Part shown: positions 23,019 through 31,455 of the stretch, piece by piece | How the letters are laid out: every line of letters starts with the position of its first letter | How positions within the stretch are numbered: position 1 is the first letter of the stretch | Notes under the pieces: generated by a model | Database searches by the model: none | Seen by the model: the letters and a program-made list of their open reading frames with translations, nothing else | Told to the model about the DNA's origin: nothing | Source of the DNA: Rubrivivax sp. | GTDB taxonomy: Bacteria; Pseudomonadota; Gammaproteobacteria; Burkholderiales; Burkholderiaceae_C | NCBI GenBank assembly: GCA_019635315.1 | Contig: JAHBZT010000001.1 | Coordinates: 1,162,001 to 1,226,000, forward strand | Length of the DNA stretch: 64,000 bases | Reading direction: 5' to 3' | Position numbers and translations under genes: made by a program

Positions 23019-25205
23019 TCAGCGCGCCGCCGAGCGGTCGGTCACGATCTTGGGCGTGATGAAGACCAGCAGCTCGGTCTTGTTCGACTCGCGCACGCGG
23101 TTGCGGAACAGGTGGCCGAGCACCGGGATGTCGCCCAGCAGCGGCACCTTGTTGACGGTGTCGCGGTCGGTCTGCGTGAAGATGCCGCCGATCACCACCG
23201 TGCCGCCGTTCTCCACCAGCACCTGCGTCTTGACGTGCTTGGTGTCGATCGCGAAGCCGGCCACCGTGCTGCGGCCCACGCTGTCCTTGTTGACGTCCAC
23301 GTCGAGGATCACGTTGCCCTCGGGCGTGATCTGGGGCGTCACTTCCAGCTTCAGGTTGGCCTTGCGGAACTGGATCTGCGTCGCGCCGCTGGACGTGGCG
23401 GCCTGGTAGGGCAGTTCCTCGCCCTGCTCGATCAGCGCCTTGACCTGGTCGGCGGTGATGACGCGCGGGCTGGAGACGATCTTGCCGCGGCCTTCGGCCT
23501 CCAGCGCCGATAGCTCCAGGTTCAGGAAGCGGTTCGCGGTGGCGCCGAACAGGCTCAGCGCGAAGGTCGCCGCCGCGGCGCCGCCGAAGCTGCTGGTATT
23601 GGCCGGCAGGTTGACGAAGGGCGTCTGCCCGTAGTCATAGGCCCCGCCCTGCAGGGCCTGCGCGCCGATCGCGTTGTAGTTCGAGCCCGGCAGGATGCGG
23701 TTGTCGCCGCCGGCGCTCCACCCCGGCGTGCCGCCGCGCACGCCGCGCAGGTCGGCACCGCCGAACTTGACGCCCAGCGAGCGGCCGAAGGTGTCGTCGG
23801 CCTCGACGATGCGGGCCTCGATCAGCACCTGGCGCACCGGGACGTCGATCTTCGCGATCAGGCCCTGGATCTCCTCGAGCTTGCTCGGGATGTCGCTGAT
23901 GAAGAGCTGGTTCGTGCGCCCCTCGAAGATGACGGTGCCGCGCGGCGACAGGATGCGCGCGCTGTCGGCGCTGCCGCCGGTCCCGCCCTGGCTCAGCGTC
24001 TGCCCGAGCAGGCCGCGAGCGACGTCCTCGGCCTTCGTGTAGTTGAGCTGGAAGGACTGCGTGCGCAGCGGCTCCAGTTCGGCGACCTTCTTCTGCGCTT
24101 CCAGGTCGGCCTGCTCCTTGGCCGACAGCTCGTCCTTGGGCGCGATCCACAGCACGTTGCCGTTCTTGCGCACGCCCAGGCCCTTGCTCTGCAGGATGAT
24201 GTCCAGCGCCTGATCCCAGGGCACGTCCTTCAGGCGCAGCGTCACGGTGCCGGTGACGGTGTCGCTGGTCACGACGTTGAAGTTCGTGAAGTCGGCGATC
24301 ACCTGCAGCAGCGCGCGGACCTCGATGTTCTGGAAGTTCAGGCTCAGCTTCTCGCCCTGGAAGCCCGGGCCCTGCACGAGCTTGTTCGGGTCTTCCTTGA
24401 CCGGGCGCACCTCGAGCACGAACTGGTTGTCGCTCTGGTAGGCGCTGTGCTCCCAGGAACCGGTCGGCTCGACGACCATGCGCACGCGGTCGCCGCTCTG
24501 GAAGGTGGCCACGGTGCGCACCGGGGTGCCGAAGTCGGACACGTCCAGGCGCCGGCGCAGCTGCTCCGGCAGCGTGGAGCGCAGGAATTCGACGACCAGG
24601 TTCTGGCCCTGCTGGCGGATGTCCACGCCGACCTGCGTGCTCGGCAGGTTGACGATCACGCGGCCGGCGCCGTCGCTGCCGCGGCGGAAGTCGATGTCGC
24701 GCAGCGGCTGCGCCTCGGTGTTCTGCGCCGCGGCGAAGGTCGGTGCCGGCGCGGCGGGAGCAGCCGGCGTGGCGTCGGCGACGGCCGGGCCGGCGACGTC
24801 CAGCACCAGCAGCAGCGCGTTGCCCTGCAGCTGAGCGCGGTAGCCGGAGGCCTGCTTCAGGTTGAGCACCAGGCGCGTGCGTTCGCCGGCGCTGGCGATG
24901 CTGACCGAGCGCAGGTTGCCCTGGTTGATCTCGACGCTGTTGCGGCCGACCGCATTGGTCACGCCGGGCAGGTCGATCGCGATGCGCGGCGGTGCCTGCA
25001 CCGAGAAGCCGGCCGGCACGGCGGCCAGCGGCTGCGCGAGCTCGACGCGCACGACCTCGGTGCCGGCCTGCTGGGTGCTGGTGATCGACTGGATCGCATT
25101 CTGCGCCCAGGCGGCCAGCGGGGTGGCCAGCGCGGCGAAGGCGGCCAGGGCTGCAAAGGCAGCGCGCCAGTGGAACATGGACATGGTCTCCTCGCGGGTT
25201 CTCAT
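23019..25205 (-). CDS. pilQ: type IV pilus secretin PilQ
   Basis: About 728 residues. PilQ forms the outer-membrane ring through which the pilus passes. A signal peptide (FHWRAAFAALAAFAALATPLAAWAQ) is followed by two AMIN domains (residues about 35-280), an STN/N0 domain (LSLNFQNIEVRALLQVIADFTNFN), an N1 domain, and the secretin domain with VPRQVLIEARIVE-like VPVRQVLIEARIVE and a C-terminal VPLLGDIPVLGHLFRN. The start used, ATG 25205, overlaps the pilP stop (ATGA); ATG codons 7 and 9 codons later are also possible and give a tidier signal peptide. Confidence 0.95.
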   Translation of the reverse strand: MRTREETMSMFHWRAAFAALAAFAALATPLAAWAQNAIQSITSTQQAGTEVVRVELAQPLAAVPAGFSVQAPPRIAIDLPGVTNAVGRNSVEINQGNLRSVSIASAGERTRLVLNLKQASGYRAQLQGNALLLVLDVAGPAVADATPAAPAAPAPTFAAAQNTEAQPLRDIDFRRGSDGAGRVIVNLPSTQVGVDIRQQGQNLVVEFLRSTLPEQLRRRLDVSDFGTPVRTVATFQSGDRVRMVVEPTGSWEHSAYQSDNQFVLEVRPVKEDPNKLVQGPGFQGEKLSLNFQNIEVRALLQVIADFTNFNVVTSDTVTGTVTLRLKDVPWDQALDIILQSKGLGVRKNGNVLWIAPKDELSAKEQADLEAQKKVAELEPLRTQSFQLNYTKAEDVARGLLGQTLSQGGTGGSADSARILSPRGTVIFEGRTNQLFISDIPSKLEEIQGLIAKIDVPVRQVLIEARIVEADDTFGRSLGVKFGGADLRGVRGGTPGWSAGGDNRILPGSNYNAIGAQALQGGAYDYGQTPFVNLPANTSSFGGAAAATFALSLFGATANRFLNLELSALEAEGRGKIVSSPRVITADQVKALIEQGEELPYQAATSSGATQIQFRKANLKLEVTPQITPEGNVILDVDVNKDSVGRSTVAGFAIDTKHVKTQVLVENGGTVVIGGIFTQTDRDTVNKVPLLGDIPVLGHLFRNRVRESNKTELLVFITPKIVTDRSAAR

Positions 25206-25738
25206 CGCGCCCTCTCCTGCAGCTGCAGCGTGGCGGGGCGCTCGATCCATTCGCCGGCGGCGTCCTGGACGATCTCGCGCAGCGTGATCTCGGTCTCGGC
25301 GATGCGCGTGATGCGCCCGTAGTTCTGGCCCAGGTAGTCGCCCACCTTGACCTGGTACAGCAGGTTGTCCACGCGCAGCAGCGCGTAGGGCTGTCCTTGC
25401 TTGTCGACGCTGCCGACCATGATCATGCTGTCCAAGGGATACGACTCCAGCGGTTCCCGGCGTCGGTTGAGCTCCGACGCCAGCAGGGAATTCGGCCCCC
25501 GCGCCTCGGCCTTGAGGGCCACGCTGAGCTTCTGGTTGCTGAATGGCTCGACAGCTTGTGCCGAGGTGTAAGGCTGCGGGTCGAACTTGCGCGGCGGCTG
25601 CAGCGGCGGCACGTTGGGCTTGGCCTCGCGGCGCTGCTGCTCCATCCACTGCTGGAGTTCGTCGTGCTCGGCGCTGCAGCCGGCGGCCAGCACCGCGGCC
25701 AGCGCAAGGGCGGCGGTATTCAGTGCGGGGCGCTTCAC
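25202..25738 (-). CDS. pilP: type IV pilus assembly lipoprotein PilP
   Basis: 178 residues with a lipobox (LAAG-C, residue 21). The mature protein has a flexible Gln/Pro-rich linker (LQPPRKFDPQPYTS) and a C-terminal HR-type beta domain (DSMIMVGSVDKQGQPYALLRVDNLLYQVKVGDYLGQNYGRI). PilP connects the inner-membrane PilNO pair to the PilQ secretin. Its start overlaps the pilO stop and its stop overlaps the pilQ start. Confidence 0.95.
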   Translation of the reverse strand: MKRPALNTAALALAAVLAAGCSAEHDELQQWMEQQRREAKPNVPPLQPPRKFDPQPYTSAQAVEPFSNQKLSVALKAEARGPNSLLASELNRRREPLESYPLDSMIMVGSVDKQGQPYALLRVDNLLYQVKVGDYLGQNYGRITRIAETEITLREIVQDAAGEWIERPATLQLQERAR

Positions 25739-26442
25739 CGGCGGGCTCCCTGGCGTTGCTGCGCGGCGCGCTGCTGGGCGGCGCGCTGCTCGGCGATCTC
25801 GGCGGCGTCCAGGTAGCGGTAGGTGCGCGCGGTGGCGTCCATCGCGAGCAGGCCGCTGGTGTTGTCACGCGCCTGCAGCGGGCCGATGCTGAGGTTCTGC
25901 AGCGTCACGATGCGCGAGAGGTTGGCGACGTCGGCGGCGAAGCTGCCGATGTCGTGGTAGCGGCCGCTGACGCGGATCGCGATCGGCAGCTCGGCGTAGT
26001 AGTCCTTGACCTGCACCTGGCCGGGGCGGAACAGCTCGAACTGCAGCCCGCGGCCGAGGCCGGCCTGGTTGATGTCCGACAGCAGCGCGTCCATCTCGGC
26101 CTTGCCGGGCAGCTGCTTCTCGAGCTGCGTCACGTACTCCTGCACCTGCAGCTTCTGCTTGCGCAGCTCGGCCAGGTTGACCGCCTGCGCGAGCCGGTTG
26201 CGGTAGGTGTCCTTGAGCTGGGGCTCCTGGTTGCGCGCCGCCTCCAGCTCGTCGGTGGTGCCGCTGAGCAGCACGAACCAGCCGGCGACGACGACCGCCG
26301 CCGCGGCCGCCAGCCAGGCCACCGCCTTGGGCAGCACCGGCCACTGGCCCGGTTCGTTCATGTTGAGGTTGCGGAACTGCGACCTCGCCTGCTCGACCAC
26401 GTTGGTCGTGGACTCGTAGTTCAGGGTAGATGCCTTGGCCAT
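25735..26442 (-). CDS. pilO: type IV pilus alignment protein PilO
   Basis: 235 residues. A cytoplasmic N-terminus (about 38 residues) is followed by one transmembrane helix (AVAWLAAAAAVVVAGWFVLL), a coiled-coil segment (about 65-120) and a ferredoxin-like periplasmic domain (LPIAIRVSGRYHDIGSFAADVANLSRIVTL). The C-terminal tail repeats AAQQR units (QRAAQQRAAQQRQG). It pairs with PilN in the alignment complex. Confidence 0.94.
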   Translation of the reverse strand: MAKASTLNYESTTNVVEQARSQFRNLNMNEPGQWPVLPKAVAWLAAAAAVVVAGWFVLLSGTTDELEAARNQEPQLKDTYRNRLAQAVNLAELRKQKLQVQEYVTQLEKQLPGKAEMDALLSDINQAGLGRGLQFELFRPGQVQVKDYYAELPIAIRVSGRYHDIGSFAADVANLSRIVTLQNLSIGPLQARDNTSGLLAMDATARTYRYLDAAEIAEQRAAQQRAAQQRQGARR

Positions 26443-26449
26443 GGCGTGC

Positions 26450-27085
26450 TCAGCGGGTTTGCGGGGCGGCCGCCACGGGCCGGGCGGCCGGCGGCGCGGC
26501 TTCGGCGGTGGCCGGGGCCGGCGCCTGCGGGCGCTTGAGCGAGACGCGCATCGAGAACTCGTACAGCCGGCGCGAGTCGCGCGCAGCGGTCTGCAGTTGC
26601 GAGGACTTGATCTCGACCAGCTCCGGCTTCTCGAGCCACTCGGAGTTGTACAGCGTGTTGCGCAGCAGCTCGGAGACGCGCTCGTTGGTCTGCGCGATGC
26701 CGGTCACCGCGACGACCTGGCCGTTCTGGCGGATCGTCGTCAGGTAGACGCCTTCCGGCGTCTGGCGCGCCAGCTCGTTGAGCAGGTGCACCGGCACGTT
26801 GCGGTCGGTCTGCAGGTCCTCGACGGCCTTCTGGCGTGCCTTCAGCGCCTCGATCTCCTGGCGCAGCGTCGCGATGTCCTTGATCTGCGCGTCCAGGCGC
26901 GCGATCTCGGTCTGCAGGAACTGGTTGCGCGATTCCTGCGCCGCCGTCATCTGCATCAGGACCGAATACCACAGGCCCACGATGGCCACGCCGGCGACGG
27001 CGCAGGCGGCCAGGCCGACGAAGAAGGCCCGTTTGCGCGCCGCCCGCTTGGCCTCGCGGTGCGGCAGCAGGTTGATCAGGATCAC
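26450..27085 (-). CDS. pilN: type IV pilus assembly protein PilN
   Basis: 211 residues. It begins with the invariant cytoplasmic MILINLLPHRE, which binds PilM. A transmembrane helix (about 23-45) is followed by a coiled coil (NQFLQTEIARLDAQIKDI) and a periplasmic ferredoxin-like domain (GVYLTTIRQNGQVVAVTGIA). The C-terminus is Ala/Pro-rich. The ATG overlaps the pilM stop (ATGA); pilO follows after 7 bp. Confidence 0.95.
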   Translation of the reverse strand: MILINLLPHREAKRAARKRAFFVGLAACAVAGVAIVGLWYSVLMQMTAAQESRNQFLQTEIARLDAQIKDIATLRQEIEALKARQKAVEDLQTDRNVPVHLLNELARQTPEGVYLTTIRQNGQVVAVTGIAQTNERVSELLRNTLYNSEWLEKPELVEIKSSQLQTAARDSRRLYEFSMRVSLKRPQAPAPATAEAAPPAARPVAAAPQTR

Positions 27086-28161
27086 TGCACGAACCTCCGC
27101 ATCGCCAGGCCGCAGGCCGTGAGGTAGGACGGCGCCTCGCGGCGCACGCGCGCCTCACGCACGCCCGAGCCGAGCTGCATGTGGTCGAAGGGGTTGACGA
27201 CGCTGGACGCGAAGCCGGTGAGGTCGGTGACGCGGTCCTTCAGCCCGGGCAGGGTGGCGGTGCCGCCCGCCAGCATCACGTAGTGCACCTTGTGGTGCGG
27301 GGTGCTGGTGAAGAAATACTGCAGCGCGCGGCCGATCTCCTGGCTCAGGCTGTCGACGAAGGGCGCCAGGATCGCGCTCTCGTAGTCCTCGGGCAGGTCG
27401 CCGCTGAGCTTCTTGGCCTCGGCCTCCTCGAAGCTGAAGCCGTACTGGCGGCTGATCAGCTGCGTCAGCTGGCTGCCGCCGAAGGCCTGGTCGCGGTCGT
27501 ACAGCAGTTCCTCGTCGCGCAGCACCTTCAGGCTGGTCGTGTCGGCCCCGATCTCGAACAGCGCGACCAGCGCGTCGCGGCCCTCGTTGGGCAGCGCGGC
27601 GACGACGCGGCTCATCGCCAGGCGCGAGGCGTGGCTCTCGATGTCCAGCACCACCGGCTTCAGGCCCGCGGCCTCGGCCAGGCCCTGGCGGTCCTGCACG
27701 CGGTCCTTGCGGCTGGCGGCGATCATCACTTCCACGTCGCCGGCGCTGGTGGGGCTGGGGCCGATGACGCAGAAGTCCAGGCTCACCTCGTCGAGCGAGA
27801 ACGGGATGTACTGGTTGGCCTCGGACTCGACCTGCAGTTCCATCTCCTCTTCGCGCAGGCCGGCCGGCAGCATGATCTTCTTGGTGATGACGGCCGACTG
27901 CGGCATCGCCATCACGACCTGCTTGGTCTTGGTGCCGCTCTTGGCGACCACCTTCTTGACCGCGGCAGCGACCTCGTCGAACTTCTCGATCTGGCCGTCG
28001 GTGATCCAGCCCTTCTCGAAGGGCTCGGACGCGAAGCGCTCGAGCACGAATTCGCCGCCCGCGGTCTGGCCGAGCTCGACCAGCTTGACGCTGGACGAGC
28101 TGACATCCAGGCCGATCATCGGTGGGTGCTTGCGCCCCAGCAGTACGTCCAGAAGACCCAA
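27082..28161 (-). CDS. pilM: type IV pilus assembly ATPase-like protein PilM
   Basis: 359 residues, actin/FtsA-like. PilM is the cytoplasmic ring that holds PilN. Nucleotide-site pieces are IGLDVSSSSVKLVEL, LFEIGADTTSLKVL and VMLAGGTATLPGL. No ATG lies near the start of homology (GLLDVLLGRKHPPMIGLD), but TTG at 28159-28161 is preceded by GGGGAGT (28168-28174) with 6-nt spacing. I take this TTG as the start; it gives the normal length for the family. It is the first gene of the pilMNOPQ operon and is divergent from mrcA. Confidence 0.93.
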   Translation of the reverse strand: MGLLDVLLGRKHPPMIGLDVSSSSVKLVELGQTAGGEFVLERFASEPFEKGWITDGQIEKFDEVAAAVKKVVAKSGTKTKQVVMAMPQSAVITKKIMLPAGLREEEMELQVESEANQYIPFSLDEVSLDFCVIGPSPTSAGDVEVMIAASRKDRVQDRQGLAEAAGLKPVVLDIESHASRLAMSRVVAALPNEGRDALVALFEIGADTTSLKVLRDEELLYDRDQAFGGSQLTQLISRQYGFSFEEAEAKKLSGDLPEDYESAILAPFVDSLSQEIGRALQYFFTSTPHHKVHYVMLAGGTATLPGLKDRVTDLTGFASSVVNPFDHMQLGSGVREARVRREAPSYLTACGLAMRRFVQ

Positions 28162-28250
28162 GGTCCGACTCCCCAGCCCGTTGCGCCGGCAGCGGTGGCC
28201 GAGCTGCCGGCCCTCCGCCGGCACCCCCGGCTTGTTAAGAAATCACTTCA

Positions 28251-28279
28251 ATCCTAGCAACAAAACCCTTGTGCACCAA
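28251..28279 (-). promoter_or_regulatory. candidate pilM operon promoter
   Basis: On the minus strand TTGGTG (28279-28274) and TAGGAT (28256-28251) are separated by exactly 17 bp, predicting a start near 28244 and a leader of about 80 nt before the pilM TTG. The 335-bp mrcA-pilM gap otherwise contains only this promoter, the mrcA promoter and an AT-richer stretch (28230-28310). Confidence 0.4.
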
Positions 28280-28441
28280 AGAGAAATGCTGCGGGAACAC
28301 CTAGCGTATGTTGCCAACCGGGCACGTTGGCGGTGCAGTTGAAACAACGCGCTAACCGGCGGCCGGGTTCGCCGGTGCTGCGCGGTCGCGGTGTGGAAAA
28401 TCTCACGCTGCCTCCGCGACCTCCGGCCCGGCGCGCCCCGC

Positions 28442-28470
28442 CCGACGCCCCTGCGGCCTCTTCCTATAAT
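28442..28470 (+). promoter_or_regulatory. mrcA promoter
   Basis: A perfect TATAAT at 28465-28470 lies 17 bp after CCGACG (28442-28447; three of six to TTGACA). The predicted start near 28477 gives a leader of about 20 nt before ATG 28497. The rest of the region is GC-rich, so the TATAAT stands out. Confidence 0.55.
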
Positions 28471-28496
28471 CTTTCGGCCCGGCTGCCGGGATCTTT

Positions 28497-30866
28497 ATGT
28501 CCGCATCCGAGCAACGCGACCCGGCCGAGCGCCGATCCTCCTCCCCGCCCCGGCTCCCCGCCTGGGCGCAAGGCCTGCTGCGTGGCGCCGGCTGGGCCGC
28601 CGGGCTGGGGCTGGCCGGGCTGCTGGCGCTGCTGCTGCTGGTCGGCGTGGCGCTGGCGGTGGCCTTCCCGAACCTGCCGGCCATCGACAGCCTGACCGAC
28701 TACCGGCCCAAGCTGCCGCTGCGCGTGTTCTCGGCCGACGGCGTGCAGATCGGCGAGTTCGGCGAGGAGCGGCGCAACTTCACGCCGATCGCGGAGATCC
28801 CGCAGGTCATGAAGGACGCCGTGCTGGCGGCCGAGGACGCGCGCTTCTACAGCCACGGCGGCGTCGACTACAAGGGCGTGGCGCGCGCCGCGCTGGCCAA
28901 CCTGCGCGACGCGCGCAGCGAGGGCGCGAGCACGATCACGATGCAGGTGGCGCGCAACTTCTACCTGTCCACCGAGAAGACCTTCACGCGCAAGATCTAC
29001 GAGATCCTGCTGGCGCTGAAGATGGAGGGCCTGCTGTCCAAGGACCAGATCCTCGAGCTGTACATGAACCAGATCTTCCTCGGCCAGCGCGCGCACGGCT
29101 TCGCGGCGGCCGCCGAGATCTACTTCGGCAAGAAGCTCAAGGACGTCACCGTCGCCGAGGCCGCCATGCTGGCCGGCCTGCCCAAGGCGCCGTCGGCCTA
29201 CAACCCGTTCGCGAACCCGCGCCGGGCGACGCTGCGCCAGCGCTACATCATCGACCGCATGTTCGAGACCGGCTTCATCACCGAGGAGCAGCACGAACAG
29301 GCGCTGGCCGAGCCGCTGCGCTACCGCACGCAGGTCGAGGGTGCGGCCTATGCCGAGTTCGTCAGCGAGATGGCGCGCCAGCTCGTCTATGCGCAGTACG
29401 GCGAGGAGGCCTACACGCGTGGCCTGCAGGTGCACCTGACGGTGCAGTCGACCGACCAGCTGGTGGCCTGGCGCGCGCTGCGCAAGGGGCTGATCGAGCT
29501 CGAGCTGCGCCAGTTCTACCGCGGCCCCGAGGCCTACGTGGACCTGCCGGCGCAGGAGGACCTGGTCGACGACCGCGTCGCGCAGGCGCTGGCCGAGCAC
29601 CCGGACAACGGCGAGCTGCGCGCCGCCGTGGTGCTGGAGGCCTCGCCGCGCAAGGTGGTCGCGATGCTGCAGTCCGGCGACACCTTCGAGGTCACCGGCG
29701 TTGGGCTGCGCCCGGTGACCTCGGGCCTGTCCGCGCGTGCGGCACCCAAGATCGCCATCCGCCGCGGCGCCGTCGTGCGCGCGATGCGCGGTCCGCGCGG
29801 CGACTGGACGCTGACCCAGGTGCCCGAGGTGCAGGGCGCGGTCGTCGCGCTGGACCCGCGCAACGGCGAGATCCGCGCGCTGGTCGGCGGCTTCGACTTC
29901 GGCAAGAACAAGTTCAACCGCGCCACCCAGGCCTGGCGGCAGCCGGGTTCGGCCTTCAAGCCCTTCGTCTACTCGGCGGCGCTGGAGAAGGGTTTCACGC
30001 CCGCCACCGTGGTCAACGACGCGCCGCTGTTCTTCAGCGCCGCCGAGACCGGCAGCCAGCCCTGGGAGCCCAAGAACTACGACGGCAGCTTCGAGGGGCC
30101 GATGCCGCTGCAGACGGCGCTGGCCAAGTCCAAGAACATGGTCTCGATCCGCGTGCTGCAGGCCGCCGGCGTGGGCTTCACGCAGCAGTGGCTCGCGGCC
30201 TTCGGCTTCGAGGCAGCGCGCCACCCGCCCTACCTGACGATCGCGCTCGGCGCCGGCACCGTGACGCCGCTGCAGATGGCCAGCGCCTACAGCGTCTTCG
30301 CCAACGGCGGCCACCTGGTCGCGCCGCAGCTGATCCGGCGCATCACCGACCACCGCGGCAGGCTGCTGATGGAGGTGCCGCCGGTGCAGGTCGACGAGAC
30401 GATGCGCACGCTGCCGGCGCGCAACGCCTTCGTGATGGACTCGCTGCTGCAGGAGGTCACGAGGAGCGGCACCGCGGCGCGCGCGCAGGCGACGCTGAAG
30501 CGCCCGGACCTCTACGGCAAGACCGGCACCACCAACGACTCGATGGACGTCTGGTTCGCCGGCTTCCAGCCGACGCTGACGGCCGTGGTCTGGATCGGCC
30601 ACGACAACCCGAAGAAGCTCGGCGACCGCGAGACCGGCGGCGGCCTGGCGCTGCCGATCTGGATGGAAATCATGCAGCACGCGCTGAAGGGCGTGCCGGT
30701 GCAGGAATACACCCCGCCGCCCGGCGTCCTGCGCGAGGGGCCCTACTGGGTCTACGAGGAGTTCTCGGGCGGCCTGGGCATCACCAGCCTGGGCCTGGAG
30801 GATCAGATCCCGCAGGCCCCGACGGCCGAGGAACGCAGCGGCATCCTCGACCTCTTCCGCCGCTGA
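28497..30866 (+). CDS. mrcA: penicillin-binding protein 1A (bifunctional)
   Basis: 789 residues. It polymerises and crosslinks peptidoglycan in the periplasm. A cytoplasmic tail and one transmembrane helix (about 35-57) precede the GT51 glycosyltransferase domain (AAEDARFYSHGGVDYKG with catalytic Glu; GASTITMQVARNFYL; LELYMNQIFLG). An OB-like region follows, then the transpeptidase domain with S-x-x-K in QPGSAFKPFVY, SKN in LAKSKNMVS and KTGTT in DLYGKTGTTND. It is divergent from pilM, the conserved arrangement in beta/gammaproteobacteria, and convergent with cyaY. Confidence 0.96.
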   Translation: MSASEQRDPAERRSSSPPRLPAWAQGLLRGAGWAAGLGLAGLLALLLLVGVALAVAFPNLPAIDSLTDYRPKLPLRVFSADGVQIGEFGEERRNFTPIAEIPQVMKDAVLAAEDARFYSHGGVDYKGVARAALANLRDARSEGASTITMQVARNFYLSTEKTFTRKIYEILLALKMEGLLSKDQILELYMNQIFLGQRAHGFAAAAEIYFGKKLKDVTVAEAAMLAGLPKAPSAYNPFANPRRATLRQRYIIDRMFETGFITEEQHEQALAEPLRYRTQVEGAAYAEFVSEMARQLVYAQYGEEAYTRGLQVHLTVQSTDQLVAWRALRKGLIELELRQFYRGPEAYVDLPAQEDLVDDRVAQALAEHPDNGELRAAVVLEASPRKVVAMLQSGDTFEVTGVGLRPVTSGLSARAAPKIAIRRGAVVRAMRGPRGDWTLTQVPEVQGAVVALDPRNGEIRALVGGFDFGKNKFNRATQAWRQPGSAFKPFVYSAALEKGFTPATVVNDAPLFFSAAETGSQPWEPKNYDGSFEGPMPLQTALAKSKNMVSIRVLQAAGVGFTQQWLAAFGFEAARHPPYLTIALGAGTVTPLQMASAYSVFANGGHLVAPQLIRRITDHRGRLLMEVPPVQVDETMRTLPARNAFVMDSLLQEVTRSGTAARAQATLKRPDLYGKTGTTNDSMDVWFAGFQPTLTAVVWIGHDNPKKLGDRETGGGLALPIWMEIMQHALKGVPVQEYTPPPGVLREGPYWVYEEFSGGLGITSLGLEDQIPQAPTAEERSGILDLFRR

Positions 30867-30873
30867 CGTCTCG

Positions 30874-30888
30874 GCCCGCCGCGCGGGC
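30874..30888. terminator. weak hairpin between convergent mrcA and cyaY
   Basis: GCCCGC-CGC-GCGGGC forms a 6-bp hairpin in the 24-bp gap between the two converging stop codons. No T-run follows on either strand, so it is at best a weak or Rho-assisted terminator. Confidence 0.3.
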
Positions 30889-30890
30889 TC

Positions 30891-31271
30891 CTACGCCAGT
30901 TGGAAGCGCAGCGCGCGCCCGGCGTGTTCGCTGGCGTGCCGCGACAGCACCTCGGCGAACTCGGCGCCGTCGCGCGTGTCGACCCAGCGGCCGTCGGCGT
31001 GGCGGAAGTGGAAGCCGCCGCCGCGCGCCGCCAGCCACAGCTCGTGCAGCGGCGGCTGGGTGTTGACGACGATCTTGCTGCCGCCCGGGAACAGCAGTTC
31101 CAGCAGGCCGCCGGTGCGCTGCGTGTCGATGTCGATCACGTCCTCCTGCAGCCAGCGGTCGCAGGTGGACTCGATGCGGGCCAGCAGCGCGTCGGTCAGG
31201 CGGTGGTATTCGGCGTCGCTGAGTCCGCTGCGGGCGGCCGTGGCCGGGCTGGCGTCGGAGGGCGTGCTCAT
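30891..31271 (-). CDS. cyaY: iron-sulfur assembly protein CyaY (frataxin)
   Basis: 126 residues. Frataxin fold: an acidic first helix (LSDAEYHRLTDALLARIESTCDRW, with acidic EDVIDIDTQ after it), then the beta sheet with GGLLELLFPGGSKIVVNTQPPLHELWLAARGGGFHF and WVDTRDGAEF. CyaY binds iron and tunes cysteine desulfurase IscS. I chose ATG 31271 (weak GGGA before it); an in-frame ATG at 31286 adds MRRDS. The start lies only 13 bp from the divergent lptM start, so its promoter must lie inside lptM. A TACACT (31311-31306, minus) is a candidate -10. Confidence 0.92.
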   Translation of the reverse strand: MSTPSDASPATAARSGLSDAEYHRLTDALLARIESTCDRWLQEDVIDIDTQRTGGLLELLFPGGSKIVVNTQPPLHELWLAARGGGFHFRHADGRWVDTRDGAEFAEVLSRHASEHAGRALRFQLA

Positions 31272-31276
31272 AGAAT
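31271..31276 (+). promoter_or_regulatory. lptM-lysA -10 element (likely leaderless start)
   Basis: TAGAAT (five of six to TATAAT) ends 8 bp before the lptM ATG at 31285. No Shine-Dalgarno lies between. The predicted transcription start falls at or next to the ATG, so the mRNA may be leaderless. No good -35 is visible. Confidence 0.4.
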
Positions 31277-31284
31277 CCCGTCGC

Positions 31285-31455
31285 ATGAAGGCAGTGTCGC
31301 GAACGAGTGTAGCGAGGCGGGTCCTGACCACCCTGCCGGCATGGGCGGTGGCCGCGGCGCTGCCGCTGGCCGGCTGCGGGCAGAAGGGGCCGCTGACGCT
31401 GCCGGCGGCCGCGCCGGCGGCCGCGGCATCGGCCGCGTCGGCCCCCGCGCGATGA
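31285..31455 (+). CDS. lptM: small lipoprotein LptM (YifL family)
   Basis: 56 residues. A lipoprotein signal peptide ends in LAG-C, followed by the family hallmark GQKGPL (mature N-terminus CGQKGPL) and then an Ala/Pro-rich tail. LptM stabilises the LptDE lipopolysaccharide translocon and helps LptD disulfide maturation. It directly precedes lysA with ATGA overlap, the usual place for this gene in proteobacteria. Confidence 0.88.
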   Translation: MKAVSRTSVARRVLTTLPAWAVAAALPLAGCGQKGPLTLPAAAPAAAASAASAPAR

